Source: Bacillota bacterium
GTDB taxonomy: Bacteria > Bacillota_I > Bacilli_A > RF39 > UBA660
Direction of reading: 5' to 3'
Assembly (NCBI GenBank): GCA_015059245.1
Contig: SVAU01000001.1
Span: 124,001-188,000, forward strand
DNA: 64,000 bases
Of the stretch, positions 42,045-50,589 are shown piece after piece (the stretch's first letter is position 1; every line of letters starts with the position of its first letter). The notes beneath the pieces are model-generated. The model had not been told where the DNA came from. It ran no database searches and saw only the letters and a list, made by a program, of their open reading frames with translations. The translations under genes and the position numbers were made by a program.

Positions 42045-43286
42045 ATGAAAAATGTACACGATATAGAAATAGAAATCAAAGGTAAAGATTGGGATCAAAT
42101 TCTAGATGCTGCTTTCCAAAAAAGAGTTAAAGATACTAATATCGATGGATTTAGAAAAGGTAAATGTCCTAAAAATGTTTATCTACAAAAATTCGGTGTT
42201 GAATCTTTATACATGGATGCTGTAGATGTAGCTGCTGGTAAAGCTTATACAGAAGCATTAAAGAAAAATGAATTAGTTCCAGTTTGTGAACCTAAGATGG
42301 ATGTTAAAGAAATTGATAAAGATCATATCAAATTCGTATTTACAATAATTACTAAACCAGAATTAAAATTAGGTAAATACAAAGACTTAGGAATTAAGAA
42401 AGATGCTGTTAAAGTAACTAAAGCTGAAATTGAAGAAGAAGTTGCTAGATTAGCTTCTAGATTTGCTGAAATCGTAGTTAAAGAAGAAGGTAAAGTAGAA
42501 GAAGGAAATACAGCTGTTATTGATTTTGAAGGTTATGTAGATGGAGAAAAATTAGACGGTGGTACTGGTGCTAATTATCCATTAGAAATTGGTTCTCATA
42601 CATTCATTCCTGGATTCGAAGAAGGAATCGTTGGTATGGAAATTGGTGAAACTAAAACATTAAACTTAAAATTCCCTGAAGAATATACACCAGAACTAGC
42701 TGGTAAAGAAGTTAAGTTCGATGTTACTCTAAGAGAAATCAAAGAAAGAGTTTTACCTGAACTAAATGAAGAATTCTATCAAGACTTAGGATTCGAAGAT
42801 GTTAAGACTGAAAAAGAATTTAACGACGAAGTTAAGAAAATGATAGAAGCTAGAAAAGAAGAAGAAGCTAAAAATAAATACTTAGATGATGTATTAGAAG
42901 CTGCTGCTAAAAATATGAAAGGTGAAATCAACGAAGAAATAATCGATGATGAAGTTCATAGAATGATACATCAATTCGAAGAACAATTAAGAATGCAAGG
43001 TCTATCAGTAGAACAATACTTACAATTTACTGGTAATACACATGAAGACATGCATAAACAAATGGAACCTGAAGCAGAAAAAAGAGTTAAGTATCGTTAC
43101 TTAATTGAAATGGTTGCTGATGAAGAAAAAATCGAAATCAGTGATGAAGATGCTGAAGCTGAAGCTGATAAAATGTCTAAAGAATATGGTGTAGAAAAAG
43201 AAGAATTCTTAAAACACTTTGGTGGACTTGAAGTTGTTAAATACGACTTAAGAATGAGAAAAGCTTTAGAAATTCTAGGTGAATAA
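42045..43286 (+). CDS. tig: Trigger factor
   Basis: 413 residues; ATG 42045 with AAGGAG. N-terminal ribosome-binding domain has DGFRKGKCPKNVYLQKFG (the signature motif is usually GFRxGxxP). PPIase domain about 150-235 (GNTAVIDFEGYVDGE; YPLEIGSHTFIPGFEEGIVGM). C-terminal helical arms follow. A ribosome-associated chaperone and prolyl isomerase. Codon use indicates high expression. Near lon, as in Bacillus (tig-clpX-lon), but without clpX. Confidence 0.96.
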   Translation: MKNVHDIEIEIKGKDWDQILDAAFQKRVKDTNIDGFRKGKCPKNVYLQKFGVESLYMDAVDVAAGKAYTEALKKNELVPVCEPKMDVKEIDKDHIKFVFTIITKPELKLGKYKDLGIKKDAVKVTKAEIEEEVARLASRFAEIVVKEEGKVEEGNTAVIDFEGYVDGEKLDGGTGANYPLEIGSHTFIPGFEEGIVGMEIGETKTLNLKFPEEYTPELAGKEVKFDVTLREIKERVLPELNEEFYQDLGFEDVKTEKEFNDEVKKMIEARKEEEAKNKYLDDVLEAAAKNMKGEINEEIIDDEVHRMIHQFEEQLRMQGLSVEQYLQFTGNTHEDMHKQMEPEAEKRVKYRYLIEMVADEEKIEISDEDAEAEADKMSKEYGVEKEEFLKHFGGLEVVKYDLRMRKALEILGE

Positions 43287-43289
43287 TTT

Positions 43290-43319
43290 AAGTGATTGAT
43301 AATTCAATCACTTTTTTTA
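43290..43319 (+). terminator. Intrinsic terminator after tig
   Basis: Perfect 10-bp stem AAGTGATTGA / TCAATCACTT, TAAT loop, seven T. Confidence 0.92.
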
Positions 43320-43375
43320 TGCTATAAAATATATTTATGATATAATTGATTATAGATGATAAGGGGATAGTTAGT

Positions 43376-44374
43376 ATGGCTATTAAAAATGATCAAAAAG
43401 TTGATGAAAATGTAAAGTTTGATACTAATAAAGATGTACTAGATATAAAGAAAGAACTACCTAAGAGAAAGAGTTATAAGGTATTAGTTCTTAGTTCTTT
43501 TATTCAAAAACTTAAAGAAGATAAATTATATTTTGTATGTTTTATTATTACGATATTTGCTTTTACTGTATTTTCTACTAGTAAGGTTAAGGAAGCAGAT
43601 GGAGCTTTTACTAAGAAGGAAGATAATGTTGTAGTTAATAATAATAGTACTAGTAAAGAAGAAACTAAAGATACTACTAAATTAGATGTTAGTGATTTTG
43701 TTGGTGTTTATGTTAAGAGTTATACTTTAGATAAGAGTATTAAGTATGATGATACTTGTGAAGTTAGTAAGTATGATTTTGTTTATGAGGTTAAGAAGGA
43801 TAATACTATACTTCGTTATATCGTAAATGAGTGCTTTGGTAAGGTTTTATTAAGTTCTGATAAGTTAGAGTATATTGGTACTGGAAATAGCCGTAATATC
43901 GGCTCTAAAAGGGCTATTTATGTGTTTAATGGTAATAAGTTAAGTGAAGTAGATGGTTTAACTTATGTTAAGAATAATAAATATGATCTTAGTGGAGAAA
44001 GTATTAACTTAGTTAATAGTAAATTTAATTTTTATGGAGATAAGTTTATTGTTTTAAATAATAAGAGTATGTATTATATTAATGGAGCTAAAGTAGAGTA
44101 TCAGTTAGTACCTAATACATTAATGGATAAGACTATATTTAAAACTGGTAATACTTATAGATATTTTGAATATGATACTGGAGAGACTTTAGTTTGTTAT
44201 GAACCAGGTCAAATAGCTGAAGTTGGATTTCAAGATAAATTATTATATACAATATACTTATTAGAATTTGATGAAGATACTTTATCATTTAAGGAACCTC
44301 AAATAGAAAAAGTAAGAAATAAGAGTGCTTCTTGCCAAACATTAAATGATGATTTAGCAGGTCTAAGTGAATAA
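43376..44374 (+). CDS. Single-pass membrane protein of unknown function
   Basis: 332 residues; ATG 43376 (AAGGGGAT upstream; the -10 box TATAAT at 43340-43345 rules out the longest start). A cytoplasmic head of about 40 residues precedes a transmembrane helix (YFVCFIITIFAFTVFSTS, about 52-69), then an extracellular beta-rich domain with a few Cys. No motif recognised. Monocistronic; the Bacillus gene order has clpX here. Confidence 0.65.
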   Translation: MAIKNDQKVDENVKFDTNKDVLDIKKELPKRKSYKVLVLSSFIQKLKEDKLYFVCFIITIFAFTVFSTSKVKEADGAFTKKEDNVVVNNNSTSKEETKDTTKLDVSDFVGVYVKSYTLDKSIKYDDTCEVSKYDFVYEVKKDNTILRYIVNECFGKVLLSSDKLEYIGTGNSRNIGSKRAIYVFNGNKLSEVDGLTYVKNNKYDLSGESINLVNSKFNFYGDKFIVLNNKSMYYINGAKVEYQLVPNTLMDKTIFKTGNTYRYFEYDTGETLVCYEPGQIAEVGFQDKLLYTIYLLEFDEDTLSFKEPQIEKVRNKSASCQTLNDDLAGLSE

Positions 44375-44495
44375 AAGTGTAAAGTAAAATGTCATAAATG
44401 ATTATTATAATCGTTATAAAATGACTTTATAATCGCTAAAAATGGGAGAAAAAATTATTTTCTTCTTTTTTATTTGTAAAAAAGCGTCAAACGGA

Positions 44496-44524
44496 TAGAC
44501 AAAGATATTTTTAGAATATATAAT
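44496..44524 (+). promoter_or_regulatory. Sigma-A promoter of lon
   Basis: TAGACA (44496-44501), 17-nt spacer, TATAAT (44519-44524). A GTCAAA...GACAAA direct repeat (44486-44503) overlaps the -35 box; it resembles a CtsR heptad repeat, but its spacing is two bases too long. Confidence 0.7.
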
Positions 44525-44562
44525 AATCATTAATTGAAATTGATATCTTGAGGAGGCGAAAC

Positions 44563-46881
44563 ATGAAAATTAATTTACCGGTAATGCTTCTTAAGCGAAT
44601 AGTCCTTTTGCCCCATCAAGATGTTAGACTTGACTTGAATAATGATATTAGTAATAGAGTAATCGATTTAGCGATGAAAAAACATAATGGGGAGATATTA
44701 ATAGTATGTCCTATTGATCCTTATGAAGAAGCTCCTGATTTATCTGATTTACCATCAGTTGGTGTAGTAGGTAAGATTAAGAGTAGATTAGAGTTACCTA
44801 ATGGTAATTTAAGATTAGTAGTTAGTGGTACTAAGAGAGTTAAGATATTAGAATACGTTAATGAAATAGCAGATGGCGATATCTTAAAAGCTCATATAAT
44901 GGAAATTGATTTACCTAAGTTTGATGAAGTAGAAGAAATAACATTAAGAAGAAAAATGTTAGAAATATTAAATCTTTATATAGATACTGCTCCATCAATG
45001 AGTAATAGTGTTTTATCTAGTGTTAAAGATATTACTGATATAAATATACTTACTGATTTAATAGTTCCTTTTATGCCTTTTAAAATAGAAAAGAAACTAT
45101 TATACATGCAAGAGATAAATCCATTACATAGAGCTAATGCATTAGTTTATGATTTATCTATTGAACTACAAGTTGCTCAGTTAGATGAAAAGTTAGATGA
45201 TGTATTAAGAGAAGACTTTGAAAGAACTCAAAAAGAATTTGTCTTAAGAGAAAAGATGGAAGCTATTAAGAAAGAACTTGGAGAGACAGATTTAAAAGAT
45301 GAAGTTATAGGAGATTACTTAGAAAGAATTAGTAACTTAAAATGCGATGGTAAGTTAAAGAATAAGTTAGTTAATGAAGTTAAGAAATTTGATTATACTA
45401 ATGAAGCTAGTCCTGAGATAAGTCAAATTAGAACATACTTAGATTTAGTATTAGATTTACCTTTTGGTGTTAAATCTAAAGATGAAACTGATTTAGAAAA
45501 GATTAAAGAAGGATTAGATGCTACTCATTTTGGATTAGATAAAGTTAAAGATAGAATCTTAGAATATATAGCTGTTAAAAGAAGAAATAAAGATTTAAGA
45601 AGTCCTATTATATGTTTAGTTGGTCCTCCTGGTGTTGGTAAAACTAGTTTAGCGATGGGAATAGCTAAATCATTACAAAAAGAATTTTATAAAATTAGTG
45701 TTGGTGGGTTAAATGATTCTTCTGAATTAAATGGTCACAGAAGAACTTATATAGGTAGTAGTCCTGGTAAGATAATACAAGCATTAAAAAAATGTGGTAC
45801 TTGTAATCCTTTAATACTTATAGATGAAATAGATAAGATGGTTAAGGATCATAAAGGAGATCCTGCATCAGTGCTTTTAGATATTTTAGATCCTGAACAA
45901 AATAGTATGTTTATAGATAATTATGTAGAAGAACCTTTTGATTTGTCTGAAGTTATGTTTATACTTACTGCTAATTATAAAGAAGATATACCAGAAGCTT
46001 TATATGATAGATTAGAAGTTATTGAATTATCTAGTTATACTGAATTTGAAAAGTTAGATATAGCTAAAGAATATTTAATACCTAATATTTATAAAGAACA
46101 TTTAGTTTGTAGTAAAGAAATTAAATTTACTAATGATATTATTTTAGAAATAATAAATAGATATACTAAAGAAGCTGGTGTTCGTGATTTACAAAGAAAC
46201 TTAAGTACTATAGTTAGAAAGATAGTTACGAAGTCAGTAAGAGAAATTAATAGTCCTATTAAGGTTACTGTTAAGAAGAGTGACTTAAATACTTATTTAG
46301 GTGCTTATAAATATGATGTTAAGAATGAAGCTATTACTAATCATGTTGGTTTAGTAAATGCACTTGCTTATACACCGATGGGTGGTTTGGTACTTCCTGT
46401 TGAAACAACAATGTATAAAGGAAAAGGTGACTTTAAAGTTACTGGTATGATTGGTCAAACTATGGATGAAAGTGTTAATGTAGCTTATAGTTATATTAAA
46501 TCTAATAATAAAGAATTTAAGGTAGATGATAAAATATTTAATTCTAATGATGTACATATTCATTTCTTGGAAGGTGCTGTTAAGAAAGATGGTCCTTCTG
46601 CTGGATGCAGTATTACAACATCATTATTAAGTTTATTCTTAGATAAAGAAATACCTAAGACTGTTGCAATGACTGGAGAAATTTCTTTAAGAGGAGATGT
46701 CTTAAAAGTAGGTGGACTTAAAGAAAAAGTTATTGGTGCTTATAATGATGGAGTTAAGAAAATATTTATTCCATATACTAATTCTTGTGATTTAGAAGAA
46801 ATACCTGAAGTAGTAAAAGAAAACGTGAAAATTATATTAGTTAAAAATTATAAAGAGATATTTAATGCTTTATTTAAGTAA
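44563..46881 (+). CDS. lon: ATP-dependent protease Lon
   Basis: 772 residues; ATG 44563 after GAGGAGG. N-terminal Lon substrate domain (about 1-190), AAA+ motor with Walker A GPPGVGKTS (about 354-362) and Walker B LILIDEIDKM, arginine-rich sensor 2 region, and the S16 protease domain with catalytic Ser in KDGPSAGCS (about residue 679) and Lys in GGLKEKVIGAY (about 722). It degrades misfolded and regulatory proteins. Own strong promoter. Same position as in Bacillus: upstream of spoVID. Confidence 0.97.
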   Translation: MKINLPVMLLKRIVLLPHQDVRLDLNNDISNRVIDLAMKKHNGEILIVCPIDPYEEAPDLSDLPSVGVVGKIKSRLELPNGNLRLVVSGTKRVKILEYVNEIADGDILKAHIMEIDLPKFDEVEEITLRRKMLEILNLYIDTAPSMSNSVLSSVKDITDINILTDLIVPFMPFKIEKKLLYMQEINPLHRANALVYDLSIELQVAQLDEKLDDVLREDFERTQKEFVLREKMEAIKKELGETDLKDEVIGDYLERISNLKCDGKLKNKLVNEVKKFDYTNEASPEISQIRTYLDLVLDLPFGVKSKDETDLEKIKEGLDATHFGLDKVKDRILEYIAVKRRNKDLRSPIICLVGPPGVGKTSLAMGIAKSLQKEFYKISVGGLNDSSELNGHRRTYIGSSPGKIIQALKKCGTCNPLILIDEIDKMVKDHKGDPASVLLDILDPEQNSMFIDNYVEEPFDLSEVMFILTANYKEDIPEALYDRLEVIELSSYTEFEKLDIAKEYLIPNIYKEHLVCSKEIKFTNDIILEIINRYTKEAGVRDLQRNLSTIVRKIVTKSVREINSPIKVTVKKSDLNTYLGAYKYDVKNEAITNHVGLVNALAYTPMGGLVLPVETTMYKGKGDFKVTGMIGQTMDESVNVAYSYIKSNNKEFKVDDKIFNSNDVHIHFLEGAVKKDGPSAGCSITTSLLSLFLDKEIPKTVAMTGEISLRGDVLKVGGLKEKVIGAYNDGVKKIFIPYTNSCDLEEIPEVVKENVKIILVKNYKEIFNALFK

Positions 46882-46898
46882 TTAAATATCTTTTTTTT
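46856..46898 (+). terminator. Intrinsic terminator after lon
   Basis: 11-bp stem AGATATTTAAT / ATTAAATATCT with a 14-nt loop, T-run; it overlaps the lon stop. Confidence 0.8.
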
Positions 46899-46925
46899 CA
46901 TACTATTAAATAGGAGGAGATATAA

Positions 46926-47639
46926 ATGAAACAAGTTATACCTTTTTATAAAGAAATAGTATTTAAAAATAAAATAGCTAATTTAACTAGTATATCTTTA
47001 GAACATAATGAGAAAGTAGTAGATGGAGAAGTATCTGGTGAATTTATTGTATATGGAGATTATAAGGTACATAATGATACTACTGAAAAGGAAGAGTTTA
47101 AGTATAAGTTACCTTTTACTGCTTTATTACCTGATGATATTGACTTAAATACTGTAAAAGTAGATATTACTGATTTTAAATATGATCAAATAGATGAAGA
47201 TGTATTAAGAATAGATATTGATTTTTCTATAGAAGGAGATACTTTAGAATGTTTAGATGAAAGGGAGGAAGTTTCAGAAGAAGATACTATTAATGAAGAA
47301 ATAGATGAAATATTAGGAATTAAGGAAGAAGTAGATGAAATATTGGGGATTAAGGAAGAAGTAGAAGCTTTAGAATTACCAGTTGAATCTATGGAAGAGG
47401 AAGTTCAAGTAAGAGAAGATACTATTAATGAAGAAATACAAGTTATTGAAAAGACTGAGGAGAAGATAGAAACTATGGAAGAATATGTTACTTATCATGT
47501 ACATGTTGTAGGAAGTAACGATAGTGTAGAAAATATTATGAAACTTTATAATACTAATTTAGATATATTAAATCAGTATAATGATATTAAAGAATTAAAG
47601 ATTGGAGATAAAGTTATAATACCTGAATATAATGAATAG
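46926..47639 (+). CDS. spoVID: SpoVID-like spore coat morphogenesis protein with LysM
   Basis: 237 residues. The N-terminal beta-rich region (VSGEFIVYGDYKVHNDTTEKEEFKYKLPFTALLP) matches the SpoVID head. A very acidic linker contains a duplicated 10-residue unit (EEVDEILGIK, about 124-143; DNA 47296-47355). A C-terminal LysM (YHVHVVGSNDSVENIMKLYN to GDKVIIPEY, about 191-235) is present. In Bacillus SpoVID directs coat encasement and LysM interacts with the spore surface. Position between lon and ysxE is conserved; much shorter than Bacillus SpoVID (about 575 aa). Overlaps ysxE by 8 bases. Confidence 0.85.
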   Translation: MKQVIPFYKEIVFKNKIANLTSISLEHNEKVVDGEVSGEFIVYGDYKVHNDTTEKEEFKYKLPFTALLPDDIDLNTVKVDITDFKYDQIDEDVLRIDIDFSIEGDTLECLDEREEVSEEDTINEEIDEILGIKEEVDEILGIKEEVEALELPVESMEEEVQVREDTINEEIQVIEKTEEKIETMEEYVTYHVHVVGSNDSVENIMKLYNTNLDILNQYNDIKELKIGDKVIIPEYNE

Positions 47640-48507
47640 GAATTTAGAAGTATTTACTAAGATATATAAACCTTATAAGATAGAAAGAAATAATAATGTA
47701 TATATATTAAATACTATGGATGGTAATTATGTAATTAAGTTAAATCCTAAGATTGATTATAATAAGTTATATAAGTATTTAGATAGTAGAAGTTTTAATT
47801 ATGTACCTAGAATACTACCTGATAGTAAAGATGATATGGTAGTATTTGAATATATAGAAGATACTATGGTAGATAAGAATCAAAAAATACTAGATTTAAT
47901 TAATCTAGTTTCTTTATTACATAGTAAGACTTTCTATTATAAAGAGATATCTAATAGTAAGTATGAAAATTTATATAATGATATTAAAAATAATATACTA
48001 TTTATAGATAATTATTATGATAATTTATTTATGGAATATATTAATCATGAAGTTAATAGTCCTTCTGAGTACTTATTTTTACGTAATTATACATTGATAT
48101 ATAATGCTTGTAAGTATTCATTAGATAAGTTAGATACTTGGTGTTTAAAAGTACAAAATAGTAATAAACAAAGAGTAGTATTAGTACATAATAATTTAAG
48201 ATTAGATCATATGATTAAGAATAGTGATGAATACTTAATAAGTTGGGATCAATATTCTTATGATTCTTTAGTATTAGATTTAATTAATTTATATAAAAAT
48301 GAATGGGAGAATGTATCTTTTATAGGAGTTATAGATACTTATAATAGAAATTTTGAATTATTAGATGAAGAAAAGTTATTATTTAATATATTAATTAGTA
48401 TTCCATATAAAGTTAATCTTGATAGTAGTGAATTTGATAGATGTAAAGAGTTTAGAAGACTTATTAATTATTTAGGTAAAGCTTCTAGTATAGTTATAGA
48501 TATTTAA
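47632..48507 (+). CDS. ysxE: YsxE/CotS-like spore coat kinase-fold protein
   Basis: 291 residues. Aminoglycoside phosphotransferase/CotS-like fold: N-lobe VYILNTMDGNYVIKL (Lys in IKLNP), hinge MVVFEYIEDT, and the catalytic-loop equivalent VLVHNNLRLDHMIKN with LISWDQYSYDS, where the usual HxDxxxxN is altered to HNNLRLDHM. In Bacillus ysxE follows spoVID, as here. The altered loop suggests weak or no kinase activity. Role in the spore coat is inferred from family and context. Confidence 0.82.
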   Translation: MNRNLEVFTKIYKPYKIERNNNVYILNTMDGNYVIKLNPKIDYNKLYKYLDSRSFNYVPRILPDSKDDMVVFEYIEDTMVDKNQKILDLINLVSLLHSKTFYYKEISNSKYENLYNDIKNNILFIDNYYDNLFMEYINHEVNSPSEYLFLRNYTLIYNACKYSLDKLDTWCLKVQNSNKQRVVLVHNNLRLDHMIKNSDEYLISWDQYSYDSLVLDLINLYKNEWENVSFIGVIDTYNRNFELLDEEKLLFNILISIPYKVNLDSSEFDRCKEFRRLINYLGKASSIVIDI

Positions 48508-48595
48508 CAAGGCCATAATAATTTAAATAATAAAAAGAATAATATACTAAATTCTATAAGTAATATTATTATATTAAAACGTAGAGGGAGAAATA

Positions 48596-48655
48596 ATGTA
48601 AGGATTATTTGATAACTTATTAAGACACATAGTCCTATTATTAAGAGAAATGTAA
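48596..48655 (+). pseudogene. Possible broken miniprotein gene
   Basis: A strong ribosome site, GAGGGAG (48584-48590), is followed by ATG (48596) and at once by TAA. The same frame then continues GLFDNLLRHIVLLLREM to a stop at 48655. This resembles a roughly 19-residue amphipathic peptide broken by a stop at codon 2. Low confidence; it could be chance, or a leader ORF. Confidence 0.25.
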
Positions 48656-48714
48656 AAAAGAAATTATTTCTAAACATAGTATCACCTAATATAGTTTATG
48701 TTTATTTGTTATAT

Positions 48715-48747
48715 AAGAAACAAAATATTTATTTGTTTCTTTTTTTA
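48715..48747 (+). terminator. Intrinsic terminator
   Basis: 10-bp stem AAGAAACAAA / TTTGTTTCTT, 7-nt loop, T-run. Confidence 0.88.
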
Positions 48748-48783
48748 TGTTAAGATGTATATATACTAAGATAGGGTGATGAT

Positions 48784-49227
48784 ATGGGGAAGAAGTTTTA
48801 TATAGTTATATTTTGTATACTTAGTTGTTCTGTTTTATTATTAGGTATGTCTTATTCTAAGAATTCTAATGATAATATGGATACTGGTTTAATAGAATAT
48901 AGTAATGATACTTTTAGAGTAGTATATTCTCATGATAAATTATTAGATACTAGAGATAATAATACTTTAAGAGTTAGTTTAATTAATAAGAAATATAATG
49001 ATACTAGTTATGCTTTATATTTAAAAGAAGAAGATAATAAAGATATTAATGGTGTTTATTATACTATTAATGGTGAAGAATATGCTCTTACAGATAATGT
49101 TATATATTTAGGTACTTTAAGTAAGTATGGTACTAATGGAGATACTTATATGTTTGATATTAGTTTAAGAGGTGCTGATAGTTATAGTTTCTATTATTCT
49201 ATTGGAGAGGTGTCTTATGGAAGTTAA
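48784..49227 (+). CDS. Small TasA-like secreted protein, first of a pair
   Basis: 147 residues; ATG 48784 with GGTGAT. N-terminal signal segment FYIVIFCILSCSVLLLGMSY, then a short beta-rich domain (TFRVVYSHDKLLDT; ALYLKEEDNKDINGVYYTING). The layout and the following partner resemble two-gene TasA-like pairs. Overlaps the next gene by 11 bases, so they are translated together. Possible SipW substrate from the island at the window's left edge. Confidence 0.65.
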   Translation: MGKKFYIVIFCILSCSVLLLGMSYSKNSNDNMDTGLIEYSNDTFRVVYSHDKLLDTRDNNTLRVSLINKKYNDTSYALYLKEEDNKDINGVYYTINGEEYALTDNVIYLGTLSKYGTNGDTYMFDISLRGADSYSFYYSIGEVSYGS

Positions 49228-49729
49228 TAAACAATTAAGAAAACAAATTGTTATAGAAGTATTTGCTTTAGGATTTTTAGTATTTGCTATTATGTATGGT
49301 ATATTTGCTATAGGTAAAGATAATAGTACTGTATTTAGTCAAGATGGTATGGTTATTGTTTATGATACTGAGAATTTTAAAGCTATAGAGAGTTTTTCTG
49401 ATGGTGAAGGATTAAATACTGATGGTATTAAATATACTGTAACTAATAATAATACTAAGGAATATAGTTATAAATTAGTTCTTTATGTAAATGAAGAAGA
49501 TGAGTTATTAGAAAATATTAGAGTAGGTATAGATGATTTATATGTAGAAGATTTACTTGATTTAGATAGATATACTTCTGATAGTTATATACTTACTGAA
49601 ACTACTTTAGAAGCTGGTTATACTAGAATACATAATATTAAGATGTGGTATAAGTTAGATGTTGATCAAACTATAGCTGATAAAGAAATAGATTATAGAT
49701 TAGAATTAGTTAAAGAAGATAAAGAATAA
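49217..49729 (+). CDS. TasA-like membrane-anchored protein, second of a pair
   Basis: 170 residues; ATG 49217 with GAGAGGTG upstream. N-terminal anchor (IVIEVFALGFLVFAIMYGIFAIG), then a beta-rich domain (GIKYTVTNNNTKEYSYKLVLYVNEEDE) like the paired gene. Its 3' end overlaps the end of the convergent YlbJ-like gene by 20 bases (49710-49729). Confidence 0.65.
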   Translation: MEVNKQLRKQIVIEVFALGFLVFAIMYGIFAIGKDNSTVFSQDGMVIVYDTENFKAIESFSDGEGLNTDGIKYTVTNNNTKEYSYKLVLYVNEEDELLENIRVGIDDLYVEDLLDLDRYTSDSYILTETTLEAGYTRIHNIKMWYKLDVDQTIADKEIDYRLELVKEDKE

Positions 49730-50549
49730 TATAATTTAACATAAGGAAGATTATTAAATGTACTAGTCTATATGTTATATATTTTTTATAGTTTATATGA
49801 GTATCGTTTACGATACTTTTTATTTGGGTTTCTATACATAAACCACATGTAGATATTGATATACTAGTAAATAGTAATTTTATATTAAATGGTAATGTTA
49901 TGGTAGATAGATTATCTAGGGATGTTGTTATTTCTAAGATACTTAGTATTAGTGTTTTTATGTATTTATTATTTATTAAGTTTATTGGGAGAGTATTAAA
50001 GAATATTATTGTTCCTAGGATAGTTATTAGGTTATTTATATTGTTTTTAATACTAGTAGATAGTAACATAAATATGTTTTGTTTTTTATTTTGTTTGTAT
50101 TCTATATTTTTAGGCTTAATAAGAAGAGATAATATTATATTTGATAAAATATTAGTACATATAAGTATTAAAGCTATTTTATGGTTAAAAATAGCTTTTA
50201 GATAATAATAAGTAAATATAGGAGATGTATATTTAGTAATACTTAATTGTTTAGTAATATCAGTATTATATTTATTTAAAATATATGCATTAGATGGTGA
50301 TCCAGAGATAATACTAAGTATATAGGTAGTATTAATAGATAAGTATTTTTCTATGTAAAGAGGTATATTAGAGTTATATATTATATCTACTATAATAAAT
50401 ATTGGAAATAAAGAAGGTATAATCTTAGTAATCCATATATTAAATGAATATACTATTTGATTTTTAATATATAAATTATTAGTTATACAATAGATAAAAT
50501 AAAATACTAATATTGTAAATAAGATAAAATCTTTTATTTTATTTTTCAT
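49710..50549 (-). CDS. ylbJ: YlbJ-like sporulation membrane protein, short
   Basis: 279 residues, hydrophobic, six or more transmembrane helices. The segment IISGSPSNAYILNKY matches the conserved small-residue motif of the YlbJ family (SGxPxxA). Bacillus YlbJ is about 400 residues, so this is a shortened version. It lies next to ylbL, as in Bacillus, but on the opposite strand. YlbJ is needed for spore cortex formation. Identification relies on motif, topology and synteny. Confidence 0.65.
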   Translation of the reverse strand: MKNKIKDFILFTILVFYFIYCITNNLYIKNQIVYSFNIWITKIIPSLFPIFIIVDIIYNSNIPLYIEKYLSINTTYILSIISGSPSNAYILNKYNTDITKQLSITKYTSPIFTYYYLKAIFNHKIALILICTNILSNIILSLLIKPKNIEYKQNKKQNIFMLLSTSIKNNINNLITILGTIIFFNTLPINLINNKYIKTLILSILEITTSLDNLSTITLPFNIKLLFTSISISTCGLCIETQIKSIVNDTHINYKKYITYRLVHLIIFLMLNYIILYLL

Positions 50550-50589
50550 AATATTCCTCTTTAAATGATATAATAAGTTAGGTGATATG

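Larger units (their letters stand above)
48507..48783. other. Intergenic stretch between ysxE and the TasA-like gene
   Basis: 277 bp with no complete gene. It contains the broken mini-ORF at 48596-48655, an AT-rich leader and the terminator at 48715-48747. The -10 box and GGTGAT site of the next gene lie at its end. Confidence 0.6.

Noticed and set aside
44483..44503. CtsR-like operator before lon
   Set aside because: The two GTCAAA-like halves are separated by six bases, not the four of the CtsR consensus, and one half is degenerate. Reported only as a remark in the lon promoter entry.
49900..50205. Plus-strand hydrophobic ORF opposite the YlbJ-like gene
   Set aside because: The minus-strand frame has the YlbJ motif, a longer length and synteny with ylbL. 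The plus-strand frame is its antisense mirror, which also appears hydrophobic.
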